Assembly: GCF_016861655.1 (NCBI RefSeq) | Contig: NZ_BOLN01000002.1 | Coordinates: 1-64,000 of the forward strand | DNA length: 64,000 nucleotides | Source: Levilactobacillus lanxiensis | GTDB lineage: Bacteria; Bacillota; Bacilli; Lactobacillales; Lactobacillaceae | Direction of reading: 5' to 3' | In this document: positions 37,427 to 46,291 of the stretch, piece by piece | Layout: the number at the start of each line of letters is the position of its first letter | Numbering within the stretch: position 1 is the stretch's first letter | The notes under the pieces: model-generated | What the model was told of the DNA's origin: nothing | Database searches by the model: none | What the model saw: only the letters and a program-made list of their open reading frames with translations | Position numbers and translations under genes: made by a program

Positions 37427-37603
37427 GCCGCAGGGCTGGTGAAAATGGACTCAGCCGTGGGAGTTGCCTTAGCGGGTTTCCCGCTTAGGCAACTGATATC
37501 TTTGAGACTCGATTCTTGAGGCTCAAAGTAAGCTCGGAGACCGCCCTTCGGCTTCGGACGTGCGCCCACAGCGTCACGGCCCAGTTTTCACCAGCCCGGA
37601 GGC
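37427..37603 (+). repeat. SIR element 7 (short type)
   Basis: Ends GCCGCAGGGCTGGTGAAAAT and GTTTTCACCAGCCCGGAGGC. Hairpins GTTGCCTTAGCGGG/CCCGCTTAGGCAAC, CTTTGAG/CTCAAAG and CTCGGAGACC/GGCTTCGG. It abuts the GNAT gene end. Confidence 0.88.
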
Positions 37604-37608
37604 GCAAT

Positions 37609-38187
37609 TCAAACCAGTTTCAACCGCAAATGATAGTAAGTTTGGCGGTCTAGCTGGCGGCGTTGTGTGGCGATGAAACCGAAGTCGGCCGCCAGCCCCG
37701 CCAGCGAACTCCCCGGCCGCACATCCATCCCCATCGCCGGCAATCGACTCTGCCGCGCGCGATGGATGGCGTCGCCCAGCAGCCACTCATCAAACCATTT
37801 CTGCTGGTAGGTCTTGCCCTTGGAGCGGTTACGGACTGTCAAGAGATCCAGATACCACTCGTCCGGCAAGGCCCGCGGCGTCACCACGAGCTGTTGGGGC
37901 ACCGTTAACTGTTGCCGTTCAAACAACGTCGCCCACTGATTATCCAGCGTCCGCTCAGTTGCGGCGGGATACCCGTAAGCCACACCGACCGCCACACCCT
38001 GATTTTGATAGACTCTCGCCTGCGGATACCCGTAGCGAAAATCAGGCTGGTGGTAGCCGACAAATAACATTTGCGATAACTGTTCCTTGGTCACGCGGCG
38101 TAGGCGTCTGAGCTGGCGGCGTTCCACCTCGTGGAGCACCAGCATGGCCACGGCGTCCGCGTCCACAATCGTTGCGTCTCGTAACAT
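37609..38187 (-). CDS. GNAT-family N-acetyltransferase-like protein
   Basis: A 192-residue protein opening with LRDATIVDADAVAMLVLHEV, the usual first strand and helix of GNAT acetyltransferases, and DEWYLDLLTVRNRSKGKTYQ, which fits the strand-4/acetyl-CoA-loop region (xVxxxxRGxG position). The loop lacks the classic QxxGxG glycine spacing, so activity is not certain. Substrate unknown. It begins 11 bases after coaA ends and is therefore cotranscribed with it. GGGGG lies upstream of the ATG. Its stop codon is next to SIR element 7. Confidence 0.68.
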   Translation of the reverse strand: MLRDATIVDADAVAMLVLHEVERRQLRRLRRVTKEQLSQMLFVGYHQPDFRYGYPQARVYQNQGVAVGVAYGYPAATERTLDNQWATLFERQQLTVPQQLVVTPRALPDEWYLDLLTVRNRSKGKTYQQKWFDEWLLGDAIHRARQSRLPAMGMDVRPGSSLAGLAADFGFIATQRRQLDRQTYYHLRLKLV

Positions 38188-38198
38188 CGCGCCGCCCC

Positions 38199-39122
38199 CT
38201 AGTACTTCCGCAACAACAAGCGGTCGATGCGGTGGTGGAAGGATTTATGCAGAATCATGTCCGCGCGATTACGCGTGGGTAAAATGTATTCCGTTAAATT
38301 TTTCAAATCAATGTCACGCCAAACCTGCTTACCCTTCGCGATGGCTTCCTCGTGACTGACCGTCGTATAAGGATAGTAATAGTTGGTCGGGTCCTGAAAA
38401 GCCGTTTGCAATAACAACTCGAACCGTTCCAAGAACCAACTCTCAATCAGCGTCGGATCAGCATCCACGTACAACGAAAAGTCGGTGAAGTCGCTAACAT
38501 AAATCTGTTCATTGGTCGGTAACTGCAGGGTATTAATCCCTTCGACAATCAAAACGTCTGGGTGCACGATGTATTCAAATTGATCTGGCACGATGTCATA
38601 GACCTTGTGCGAGTAAACGGGGGCCTTAATTAGCTCCTGCCCCGCCTTAACGTCGTTTAAAAACTGAATCAGTGACGCCATATCATAGCTTTCCGGAAAG
38701 CCCTTGCGCGCCATCAGATTGCGTTTTTTTAATTCCTCATTGCTGTATAAAAAGCCGTCGGTCGTAATCAGCTGAATGCGTTGCCCCTCAAAATAGTGAT
38801 TGAGCAACACTTCTAGCAAGCGTGCCGCCGTGCTCTTACCCACGGCCACACTGCCGGCGATGCCGATAATAAATGGGACCCGCCGCGGCTTTTGCTGGAG
38901 AAAGGCCGCCTTGTCTTTTTGTAATTGGCGGTAGTGGTTAAATTCCAAGTGTAATAAATGCACCAACGGAATGTACACGTCCTGAACGTCTTGCAGGGAA
39001 ATCCGGTCGTTAAACGCCTTGATCTGCCGCAGACTTTCCTGCGTCAGTGGGAGCGTTGCGTCATCGGAAAAGGCCCGCCACTGGGCGCGGGTAAACGCAT
39101 TGTAATTGATGGGATCACTCAT
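38199..39122 (-). CDS. coaA: Pantothenate kinase, type I
   Basis: A 307-residue kinase that commits pantothenate to coenzyme A synthesis. P-loop GSVAVGKS at residues 90-97 within a PRK/CoaA-type domain. VLIVEGINTLQLP, YSHKVYDIVP and TRNRADMILHKSFHHRID are CoaA signatures. Length is normal. AGAGGTG lies before the ATG. It is the first gene of a two-gene unit with the GNAT-like protein. SIR element 8 lies upstream. Confidence 0.95.
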   Translation of the reverse strand: MSDPINYNAFTRAQWRAFSDDATLPLTQESLRQIKAFNDRISLQDVQDVYIPLVHLLHLEFNHYRQLQKDKAAFLQQKPRRVPFIIGIAGSVAVGKSTAARLLEVLLNHYFEGQRIQLITTDGFLYSNEELKKRNLMARKGFPESYDMASLIQFLNDVKAGQELIKAPVYSHKVYDIVPDQFEYIVHPDVLIVEGINTLQLPTNEQIYVSDFTDFSLYVDADPTLIESWFLERFELLLQTAFQDPTNYYYPYTTVSHEEAIAKGKQVWRDIDLKNLTEYILPTRNRADMILHKSFHHRIDRLLLRKY

Positions 39123-39171
39123 GGAGACACCTCTACTTTGGTTAAAATAAACTGTTGTGCTGGGTCTTTCC

Positions 39172-39350
39172 GCCTGCGGGCGTTTAGGCTAGCCGGCCTG
39201 TGGGGCCCACCCGAAGCCAAAGAGCGGTCTTCGGGTTCGGTTTGAGCCACGAAAGTCACGTATCTCAAACGCGTCCCGTGCTGTAAGGCCGGAAAATCAC
39301 CGGTCTAACACCACCGACACAGGCGCTGGCAAGCCTAACGCCCTCCGGCT
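39172..39350 (-). repeat. SIR element 8 (divergent)
   Basis: Read on the minus strand: GTTAGGCTTGCCAGCGCCTGTGTCGGTGG... with CCGAAGACCGCTCTTTGGCTTCGG-type hairpin and CCCCACAGGCCGGCTAGCCTAAAC. The outer arms pair over about 20 positions with a few mismatches. Confidence 0.78.
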
Positions 39351-39533
39351 CCAAGACCGACCATCCGTTGATTTAAACCCGCACCAGTGTCTAAGATTCT
39401 AAGCCTTGGCACTGCTTGTTTTATACGCACAACAGGTCAAACAATTAAATCCTATTATACCGCAGATACGCTGGTTACCGGGCATGATTTCACCAGAATG
39501 GCAGCGGATTCAGTCAAGACACTTTATGGACAC

Positions 39534-39572
39534 AAAAACATCCCCCACTAGCCCAAAGGCCAGTGGAGGATG
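39534..39572 (-). terminator. Terminator of the HelD-like gene
   Basis: Minus strand GCATCCTCCACTGGC pairs with the TAGTGGGGGATG side and is followed by TTTTTG. The spacer 39351-39533 shows nothing else. Confidence 0.8.
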
Positions 39573-39596
39573 CGTTTCATTTCTTAGATAGTAGCT

Positions 39597-41891
39597 TTAA
39601 ACCATTTCATACTCATCCGCCGGCACGTCACTCAATAGCGGTGACAACTCGCCGACCGCAATCAGGCTCAAGCGGTGCATGGCTCGCGAGCAGATGGTGT
39701 ACAGCAGTTGCCGTTCGTCATCCGCGTCATAGCGGCTGGCCGAGGCCTGCCACACGATGACGCCGTCAAATTCCAGCCCCTTGGCCAAAAAGGATGGCAC
39801 CACGATGGTCCCCGGTGCGAGCCGTTGGTTTTCAGATTGGATCAACGTCACCGCCACGCCGGCCGCCTTCAAGCGCTCCGTCAGGTCGCGACAGTCCGCC
39901 AAGTCCTTGCCGATGATGGCCGTGGTTTCGTCCTCTTCCTCGTTTTGCTTGATTTGGGCGATAACCTTTTGCAGGCCAGTTTCCTCATCAGCCGCCACCG
40001 TCATGGTTGGCAGCTCCCCTTCACGGGCAAAGGCGGTCACGGCTTCCCCATTTTTCAAAATGTGCTTAGTGAAGTCGGTGACCTGTTGCGTTGACCGGTA
40101 AGACTGCGTCAACTGGACGACGCGCGTCTTGTCGGGGTCAAACATGGTGCTCAGCTCCTGCAGCAGCGTCCCGCTATTTTCCTTGGTGAAGATGGCCTGG
40201 TTGAGGTCCCCTAACATGGTAAAACGAGCTCGTGGGAAGCTGAACTTCAGGAACGCCAGTTGAAAGGCGTTATAGTCCTGAATTTCATCCATGAAGACGT
40301 AGCGCATGTCACGTTCGCCGGATTTCCCGGTCATCTTGTCGTACAGGTACAGGTACGGCGTGGTGTCGACCAGTTGCATCCGGTGGTCACGCAGCTTTGC
40401 CACGGATTCCTCGACGCTGGCGTTCCAGTCGGCCACGGTGACCTGGTAGTCGCTCAGGTCGATGCGATTCGGCATGTCGCGGAGCATGTGGACGTACTGA
40501 TTGTTGATGCTCAGAAAGCGCGCCCGCACGATGGCCTTTCGAATGGGTTCAAAGGCCTTCATGACAACCTTACGCGCCAAGAACTGCATTTCCTTTTCGG
40601 AGGAATCGAACTCCCGGGGGTCATCCCCGTACAGCGTGTCCAACTGTTCCTTGCTCAAGTCTTGAATCGTGTCTTCAACCCACTTGGTCTTCATTTCGCT
40701 GGTGATGCGGCGGTTGAGAATCCGAATCAGGGCTTCCTTGGTGGCCTGTAGCCGGTTGCCCAGATGGTAGTTGCGGTTGAAGCTGTAGTAGATTTCCTGA
40801 ATCTTTTCCTTGGGGATAAAGACGTCGCCCTGGAACTTGATGTTACGGAAGACCATATCCTTGGCTTCCAAATGATCGGCGTAACCGGTCACGGCATCAA
40901 AGAACGCCAGGCTCCCCTTCATCTGATTGATTTTCTTTTGCGCGGGAGTGTTGGTCTCGTCAAAGCGTTGGGCCAACGTTTCCACTTCAATTTTTGGCAA
41001 ACGACGGCCAGCGTACTGGTAATACGTCATTTGGACCATATTGTGCTCGCCTAATTCTGGGAGCACCTGGTCGATGTAATCGTTAAATAATTGGTTAGGC
41101 GAGAAGAGCATGACCTGGCCAGCGGTTAAATGCCCGCGGTACCGGTACAAGAGGAACGCGACCCGCTGTAAAATAGCGGCCGTCTTCCCGGAACCCGCCG
41201 CCCCCTGCACGAATAACAGGTCGGAGCCGGTGTCCCGGATGATTTGGTTTTGTTCCTTTTGAATGGTGGTCACGATGCTCTTCATCTTGGTGTCGGAATG
41301 CTCACTCAGGGCCGACAGGAGCATCTGATCGGTGACCGTCTGATCCGTGTCGTACAGAGTGATGATGGTACCGTCTTCAATTTGAAATTGGCGCTTTAGC
41401 TTGACGTCCACCGTCTGCTCGCCATCCGGCGTTTGGTAGCTGACGTTTCCCAGCTCGCCATCGTAGTAGATGCTGGAGATGGGCGCCCGCCAGTCATAGA
41501 TCAGGAAGTGGTCGGGCGTGTCGGAGAAGGACCCCAGACCGATGTAAATGGTTTCCACCTTGGCTTTGGGACCTTCCTGGAAGTCGATTCGGGCGAAGTA
41601 AGCCTTCTGTTCCAAGCGTTTGAGCGTACTCAGTTCCGTCGTCGCATGTTGCCAACTGTTCTGCCGTTCGGCCAGCATTTGTTGCTGTTGCCGCACGGAG
41701 AGCGCCGTTTCCAAAATCCCTTCGTAACTATCCGTCTTGATTCGTAAATCATTGACAAAGTTCTTCCGGATCCCGGCCTCATCACTCTCGGCTACGTCGA
41801 TCCGTTCCTTAGCTTCCTTTTCGGCGGTCTTGATCTTTGTGACCACCGCGTCTAAATGTTCTTGCTCGTGGGCCTTGATTGAATCTGGCAA
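39597..41891 (-). CDS. helD: HelD-like UvrD/Rep-family ATPase
   Basis: A 764-residue superfamily 1 helicase-like ATPase. The N-terminal coiled coil (residues 1-70) is followed by YIGLGSFSDTPDHFLIYDWR, Walker A QGAAGSGKTAAILQRVAFLL near residue 230, DEIQDYNAFQLAFL (motif II), MLGDLNQAIF (motif III) and a C-terminal RecA-like domain (VVPSFLAKGLEFDGVIVW). This architecture is that of HelD, which strips RNA polymerase from DNA and helps recycle it. Length fits. The start is a TTG with GAGGAGG 7 bases before; no better ATG is available. Confidence 0.9.
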   Translation of the reverse strand: MPDSIKAHEQEHLDAVVTKIKTAEKEAKERIDVAESDEAGIRKNFVNDLRIKTDSYEGILETALSVRQQQQMLAERQNSWQHATTELSTLKRLEQKAYFARIDFQEGPKAKVETIYIGLGSFSDTPDHFLIYDWRAPISSIYYDGELGNVSYQTPDGEQTVDVKLKRQFQIEDGTIITLYDTDQTVTDQMLLSALSEHSDTKMKSIVTTIQKEQNQIIRDTGSDLLFVQGAAGSGKTAAILQRVAFLLYRYRGHLTAGQVMLFSPNQLFNDYIDQVLPELGEHNMVQMTYYQYAGRRLPKIEVETLAQRFDETNTPAQKKINQMKGSLAFFDAVTGYADHLEAKDMVFRNIKFQGDVFIPKEKIQEIYYSFNRNYHLGNRLQATKEALIRILNRRITSEMKTKWVEDTIQDLSKEQLDTLYGDDPREFDSSEKEMQFLARKVVMKAFEPIRKAIVRARFLSINNQYVHMLRDMPNRIDLSDYQVTVADWNASVEESVAKLRDHRMQLVDTTPYLYLYDKMTGKSGERDMRYVFMDEIQDYNAFQLAFLKFSFPRARFTMLGDLNQAIFTKENSGTLLQELSTMFDPDKTRVVQLTQSYRSTQQVTDFTKHILKNGEAVTAFAREGELPTMTVAADEETGLQKVIAQIKQNEEEDETTAIIGKDLADCRDLTERLKAAGVAVTLIQSENQRLAPGTIVVPSFLAKGLEFDGVIVWQASASRYDADDERQLLYTICSRAMHRLSLIAVGELSPLLSDVPADEYEMV

Positions 41892-41959
41892 GCCAATCCC
41901 TCCTCAAATAACTGGGTAAACAACTACCACTTAAAATTACTGTATGTTAAATCCGTTCT

Positions 41960-42056
41960 GCCTGCGTCAGTTAGGTATGCCACCCCTGTGGGGCAACCCT
42001 TTGAAGCCATAGGGCGGTCTTCACAGGCGGCGGTTCCATACCTAACTGACTCCGTC
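41960..42056 (-). repeat. SIR element 9 (minimal form)
   Basis: Only 97 bp. A perfect 14-bp outer stem GTCAGTTAGGTATG/CATACCTAACTGAC encloses one CCTGTG/CACAGG stem and the GAAGACCGCCC hairpin. The two larger hairpins are lacking. Confidence 0.75.
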
Positions 42057-42265
42057 GCCACTCATATGGTAATTGTGGTGGCTAAATTAATTTATTTCAT
42101 GCACCAACTTTATTCCATAACTCTATTTTAGTCTAACCTACTAGATAAGTCATTGTCTTAACAGTTAGGCCGAATGATTAGTAAGGCGACCTACCGACGT
42201 CAACAATGAAACCAACAACATTAATCAACTATGCATGACTACGGGCTAAACCGATGGACACCACC

Positions 42266-42570
42266 GAGATGGTGAAAATCGACCAACCACATTGATTGTC
42301 ACTGGCATGGCCAGTCTGAGCGACCAGAGGCGTATCAAGCCGCCCAGCTGTGTCGACGTTCTTAGCTGCGTGATCTTCACAGCTTAGAACGTGGGCCGAC
42401 CTTTGAGACCGATTTTGGGCTCAAAGTCGAGGTGGCAGACCGCCCCTCAGGCTGGAACCGGGCCCCATAGCAGGGCGGCTTGAATCCGCCGCCGGGAGCG
42501 TCCGTACCGCCGATGTCAGTGACGGGCGTTCGCCCACAGCGTCACGGCCTATTTTCACCAGCCCGGAGGC
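42266..42570 (+). repeat. SIR element 10 (long/short chimera)
   Basis: It starts as a long type (CAGCTGTGTCGACG, CTTTGAG/CTCAAAG, GCAGACCGCCCCTCAGGCTG, CCGCCGGGAGCG) and continues into the 3' end of a short type (GGGCGTTCGCCCACAGCGTC, ATTTTCACCAGCCCGGAGGC). It looks like a recombinant. The rest of the 41892-42729 spacer holds nothing besides elements 9 and 10 and the promoter. Confidence 0.82.
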
Positions 42571-42683
42571 ACCAGCAACGACTAAAATTAAACCCGTATC
42601 AAGCATAATTCGACTTTCCATTTTACACGTGTTCAGCCTATAAAGAAAGTAAACTGACCGGCGTCAAACCAGTTCCTTCACGC

Positions 42684-42698
42684 GAACTTTGGTATAAT
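42684..42698 (+). promoter_or_regulatory. Extended -10 promoter of the antiporter gene
   Basis: TTTGGTATAATG: TATAAT at 42693-42698 with a TG one base before. The -35 is weak, as usual for extended -10 promoters. Confidence 0.6.
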
Positions 42699-42729
42699 GT
42701 AGGGGAACTTTTTTTGAGGGGATGAAACG

Positions 42730-44586
42730 ATGGATCAAGTATCCTTGTTAATTATTTTAACCGCCGCCCTGGTGACGCCGCTGGTCATGGCCAAATTCAA
42801 ACTGACCGTGCTACCGACCGCCGTGGTGGAAATTTTGGTGGGAATCCTGTTGGGCCCTAGCGTCCTCAACATCGTTCACAGCAATTCGACGTTGTCCTTA
42901 CTGTCGAGCACCGGGGTCATTTTCCTCCTGTTCCTCAGTGGGATGGAAATCGACTTCAGCCTGTTCAGCCGGCGCAAGGTGCCGCAGACCCCGTTAGCGG
43001 CCAAAGCGGCCGGGAGTGCGCCCAAGTACTCGCCGGTCTTTCTCGCCGTCTCAAGCTACGCGGCCATCATGGTCAGCTCGCTGTTGCTGGGCTTCATTTG
43101 CCAATGGACCGGGCTGTTCAAGGACCCGTGGCTGGCGGCCATTATCTTCATGACGATTTCTTTGGGGATCGTCATTGCCACGCTGAAGGAAAAGGAACTG
43201 CTGAGCAAACCATTCGGACAGACCGTCCTGTTGATTGCCGCGTTGGGTGAAATCATCCCGCTGTTTTCGCTAACGATTTACGCATCCGTCTTTGGTGACA
43301 ATAGCAAGTCCCTGTGGCTGCTCCTGCTGGTCTTCCTGGCGGCCGGGGTGCTCTTTCGCCGGTTCAAGCCGTTCTTCACCTTCTTTGACAGCATCAACAA
43401 GTCTACGACCCAGCTGGACATTCGACTGGCCTTCTTCCTGATTTTTAGTCTGGTGGTCATTGCCGAATCCGTGGGGGCCGAGGGTATCCTGGGCGCCTTC
43501 GTGGCCGGCATCGTGATGAAACTCCTGCAACCACAGGAAAACACCATGGTCCGGCTCGATGGCATCGGGTACGGGTTCTTCATCCCCATCTTCTTCATGA
43601 TGAGTGGGGCCGACCTCAACCTGCGCACGCTGCTGGCAGACCCGGCAACCTTGCTGCTGATTCCGGCCTTCTTTGCCGCCTACCTGCTGTCCAAGGCCGC
43701 CGTTTACTTCATCTTGCGGTTGCGGTTCAAACGCGGTAACGCCTTTGCAGGGACCGCCATTTCCGCGGCCACCATCACCATGGTCCTGGCCGTCTTGCAG
43801 GTTGCCAAGTCCATGAAGGTCGTCACCTCGCAACAGTCTGGTGCCTTCCTACTGGCCGCCATTTTGACCTGTGTGCTGGGGCCCCTGCTCTTTAACACCG
43901 GCTACTCCGCCGAGGCTGAAGACCTGAAGAAGTCGACCGTCCACTTCATCGGGACCAACCTGCTGACCGTGCCCGTGGCGCAACAGCTGGCCGATAGCTG
44001 GTACGACATCAGTATGTACACCGACAAACCTGACAATTACAAAACTTATAACTCCGAGGTCAACGTTCACCTGCTGGATTCATTGGAAAGTGACTACGTG
44101 GAGGCTCAGGATGCCTTCGACGCGGATATCGTGGTTCTCGGTCATTTCAACGCCAACAAGAATTATGAGCTGGCCAAGGCCGCTAAAGCCTACGGGGTCA
44201 AACGGGTCATCGCCCGCTTCGAGGACCGCAACGTGTTAGACGCCCGCGAAGACGAGCTGACCGACCTGGGCATCGAGGTCTACAACACGCCGAACGTGAA
44301 CATCTCCATGCTCCGGAGCCTGATTGAAACGCCAACGACCTTACGCCTGTTGACCTCAACGACCGCCGCCGTCTACGAAGTGGCCCTCCACAACCGGCGC
44401 TACACCGGCCTGGAAATTCACAGTTTGCCATTTGTTAAAGACATCACCATCAGTCAGATTTTCCGGGATGGTCACTTTGTTCGGCCAACCGGGAGTACCA
44501 CGCTAAAGCTGAATGACCGGATCATCTTCACGAGCAATGCGGAAACGGCTCGTGACATCCGGCGCGAACTAGGCATTTTAAACTAA
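42730..44586 (+). CDS. CPA2-family monovalent cation:H+ antiporter with TrkA-N domain
   Basis: A 618-residue protein. Twelve or thirteen membrane segments occupy residues 1-395 (Na_H_Exchanger fold; VEILVGILLGPSVLNI, EGILGAFVAGIVMKLL, FMMSGADLNL). A cytosolic Rossmann-like domain follows at about 405-520 (FIGTNLLTVPVAQQLADSWY; note that the usual GxGxxG is altered) and a TrkA-C module at about 535-618 (GLEIHSLPFVKDITISQIFR, LNDRIIFTSNAETARDIRRE). This is the KefB/YjbQ-like K+ or Na+/H+ antiporter layout, acting in pH and ion homeostasis. GAGGGG precedes ATG by 8. Ion specificity cannot be read from sequence. Confidence 0.88.
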   Translation: MDQVSLLIILTAALVTPLVMAKFKLTVLPTAVVEILVGILLGPSVLNIVHSNSTLSLLSSTGVIFLLFLSGMEIDFSLFSRRKVPQTPLAAKAAGSAPKYSPVFLAVSSYAAIMVSSLLLGFICQWTGLFKDPWLAAIIFMTISLGIVIATLKEKELLSKPFGQTVLLIAALGEIIPLFSLTIYASVFGDNSKSLWLLLLVFLAAGVLFRRFKPFFTFFDSINKSTTQLDIRLAFFLIFSLVVIAESVGAEGILGAFVAGIVMKLLQPQENTMVRLDGIGYGFFIPIFFMMSGADLNLRTLLADPATLLLIPAFFAAYLLSKAAVYFILRLRFKRGNAFAGTAISAATITMVLAVLQVAKSMKVVTSQQSGAFLLAAILTCVLGPLLFNTGYSAEAEDLKKSTVHFIGTNLLTVPVAQQLADSWYDISMYTDKPDNYKTYNSEVNVHLLDSLESDYVEAQDAFDADIVVLGHFNANKNYELAKAAKAYGVKRVIARFEDRNVLDAREDELTDLGIEVYNTPNVNISMLRSLIETPTTLRLLTSTTAAVYEVALHNRRYTGLEIHSLPFVKDITISQIFRDGHFVRPTGSTTLKLNDRIIFTSNAETARDIRRELGILN

Positions 44587-44637
44587 AACTGTTAAGATAT
44601 TAACCAGTTGTATGGGTACCAAACTGATGTTACCAGC

Positions 44638-44815
44638 GCCTTGCCGGGCAGAAAAAATGAGCCGGAACGCTGGGGGCAGGACGGCCGAAGCCAAAGAGCG
44701 GTCTTCGCCCTCGCTTTGAACCGCCCAAATCGCGTTTCAAAGTCGCCATTCTTTGAAGAACACAGAGAATCCCCCGGCTGAGCTCATTTTCGCTGCCCTC
44801 TCGGCTACACTGCGA
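44638..44815 (-). repeat. SIR element 11 (short type)
   Basis: Minus strand: GCAGCGAAAATGAGCTCAGCCG... with a TTCTTTGAA... hairpin, CTTTGAAACGCG/CGGTTCAAAG, GAAGACCGCTCTTTGGCTTC, and ends at CATTTTTTCTGCCCGGC. The outer arms pair. Confidence 0.75.
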
Positions 44816-44837
44816 GTGCCCACACCATTGGTTATGT

Positions 44838-44880
44838 CTTTCAGTTAGTTACCACCTATGTATTGGTAACTAACTGAAAG
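44838..44880. repeat. Perfect 16-bp hairpin without U-run
   Basis: CTTTCAGTTAGTTACC and GGTAACTAACTGAAAG around an 11-base loop. No T-run on either strand, so not a normal terminator. It lies between SIR elements 11 and 12; GTTAGTTAC resembles the outer arms of elements 3 and 9. Confidence 0.8.
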
Positions 44881-44932
44881 TAGCTGTCATTTAACGAACA
44901 GTTGACCTTATCCATGGTCTAAACGTTTATCA

Positions 44933-45108
44933 GCCGCAGGGATGGTGAAAATAGGCTCAGCCGTGGGAGTTACCTTAGCGGCAAAGCCACTTAGGTAACT
45001 GATATCTTTGAGACTCGTCCTTTGAGGCTCAAAGTAAGTCCGAAGACCGCTCTTTGGCTTCGGACGTTCGCCCACAGCGCCACGGCCTATTTTCACTATC
45101 CCGGAGGC
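44933..45108 (+). repeat. SIR element 12 (short type)
   Basis: GCCGCAGGGATGGTGAAAAT to ATTTTCACTATCCCGGAGGC. The T-to-A type change in the left arm (GGGATGG) is matched by CTATCCC on the right. Inner hairpins as in element 7. Confidence 0.88.
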
Positions 45109-45165
45109 AATGACAGCGAGCAACAGACCATGGAGGAAGTTCTTTGAAGAATAGGAGAGATTGAG

Positions 45166-45822
45166 ATGGCAACAGTTGAACTTTACTTGGTGCGTCACGG
45201 CCAAACTTATTTGAACAAATACCACCGGATTCAAGGGTGGTCCGACTCTCCGCTGACCGCTAAGGGAATCGCCGATGCAAAACGTGCCGGCGAGCGATTG
45301 GCGAAGATTCCTTTTGCCGCTGCCTATGCCAGTGACACGACGCGGGCCCAGAATACGGCGAAGAACATTTTAGCCGCTAACCAGGCCCCCGTTGCTTTGA
45401 CGACGGAACCCGCCTTCCGTGAAGAAAACTTTGGGTATTTCGAAGGCCTCGACACCGGTCTCACCTGGCACACGCTGGGTACGCCGGTTGGCCTGGACTC
45501 TTTCAACGCCATGATCAAGGAATTGACGATTGAAAAGACCAAGGACATGTTTCACGCCCAAGACCCCTTCGGCGATGCTGAAGACAACGCGATGTTCTGG
45601 GCCCGGGTACAACCAGGTTTGGACCACGCGATTGCCGCTGCCAAAGATGGCGACCGCATTCTGATTGCCACCCACAGCACGACCATCCGCAGTATCGTTT
45701 CCAAGTACTCGGACATCGACGTCTCCGTGCCGGTCGATAACGGGAGTATCACCAAGATTACCGTTAAGGACGGCACCTACAAGGTGAACGACTACAACAA
45801 CTCTGAGGGTAAGATTAAATAG
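45166..45822 (+). CDS. Histidine phosphatase (phosphoglycerate mutase-like) protein
   Basis: A 218-residue member of the histidine phosphatase superfamily. Catalytic RHGQT (residues 9-13, LYLVRHGQTYLNKYHRIQGW), substrate-clamp FREENFGYFEG, second His in IATHSTTIRSIV. Length and layout fit cofactor-dependent phosphoglycerate mutase-like phosphatases (GpmB/PhoE group). These act on varied phospho-compounds, so the substrate is unknown. GGAG lies 9-10 bases before the ATG. Own terminator follows. Confidence 0.88.
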   Translation: MATVELYLVRHGQTYLNKYHRIQGWSDSPLTAKGIADAKRAGERLAKIPFAAAYASDTTRAQNTAKNILAANQAPVALTTEPAFREENFGYFEGLDTGLTWHTLGTPVGLDSFNAMIKELTIEKTKDMFHAQDPFGDAEDNAMFWARVQPGLDHAIAAAKDGDRILIATHSTTIRSIVSKYSDIDVSVPVDNGSITKITVKDGTYKVNDYNNSEGKIK

Positions 45823-45831
45823 TCTCTTACT

Positions 45832-45865
45832 AGCCTACTGACAAGCTTTTGTTGGCGGGCTTTTT
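45832..45865 (+). terminator. Terminator after the phosphatase gene
   Basis: AGCC-T-ACTGACAA pairs with TTGTTGGC-G-GGCT and is followed by TTTTT. Confidence 0.65.
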
Positions 45866-45921
45866 ATAACGAAATTTGTAAGCGCTTGGCAGGGTTGTCC
45901 GGGTTAGAATATGCTATATTA

Positions 45922-46035
45922 TAAGCATGAAAAAGACTGGCGTTCGAGCACCGACCTTACAAGCCACTTCAAGAGCGGAGACAGTAACGACGAATGAGTC
46001 GCCCTAACCCGTCAAAGATTTAGGGGGCGGCTTTT
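45922..46035 (+). ncRNA. Solo copy of a type I antitoxin RNA
   Basis: It shares a -10 region (AGAATATGCTATATT), GACCTTACAAGCC, CTTCAAGAGCGGAGACAGTA and a GTCGCCCT...GGGCGGC terminator with the copy at 46175-46291. A cre-like half site TGTAAGCGCTT lies upstream. The partner toxin is reduced to a 3' scrap (about 46036-46080, minus), so this RNA has no intact target beside it. Confidence 0.7.
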
Positions 46036-46080
46036 GAATATTTCCGATTGTTATGACAATCAACTATGGATTTGAACGAT
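46036..46080 (-). pseudogene. Remnant of a hydrophobic peptide toxin
   Basis: GATTGTCATAACAATCGG on the minus strand aligns with the end of the toxin gene at 46294 (GATCGTCACGATCGAAAG). No start codon or hydrophobic core remains. Confidence 0.5.
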
Positions 46081-46174
46081 GTTTAGGGCTATGGAATTGA
46101 TTTCAAATTCTCTATGCTTTCACACTAATTTGAGTGGCTTGAATAGGCATTCGAGTCAGAATATGCTATATTGT

Positions 46175-46291
46175 AATCATAGAAAAAGGCCGGCGTTGGA
46201 CCGCCGACCTTACAAGCCGCTTCAAGAGCGGAGACAGTAACGACAGATGAGTCGCCCTAGCCTGTCAAAGCTTATACAGGGCGGCTTTTTT
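46175..46291 (+). ncRNA. Type I antitoxin RNA (RatA-like arrangement)
   Basis: The probable promoter is TTGAAT-17-TATGCT. The transcript would run through GACCTTACAAGCCGCTTCAA and GAGCGGAGACAGTAACGAC to the hairpin GTCGCCCT...AGGGCGGC followed by TTTTTT. It converges on the toxin gene and is complementary to the 3' part of the toxin mRNA, as RatA is to txpA. Confidence 0.72.
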
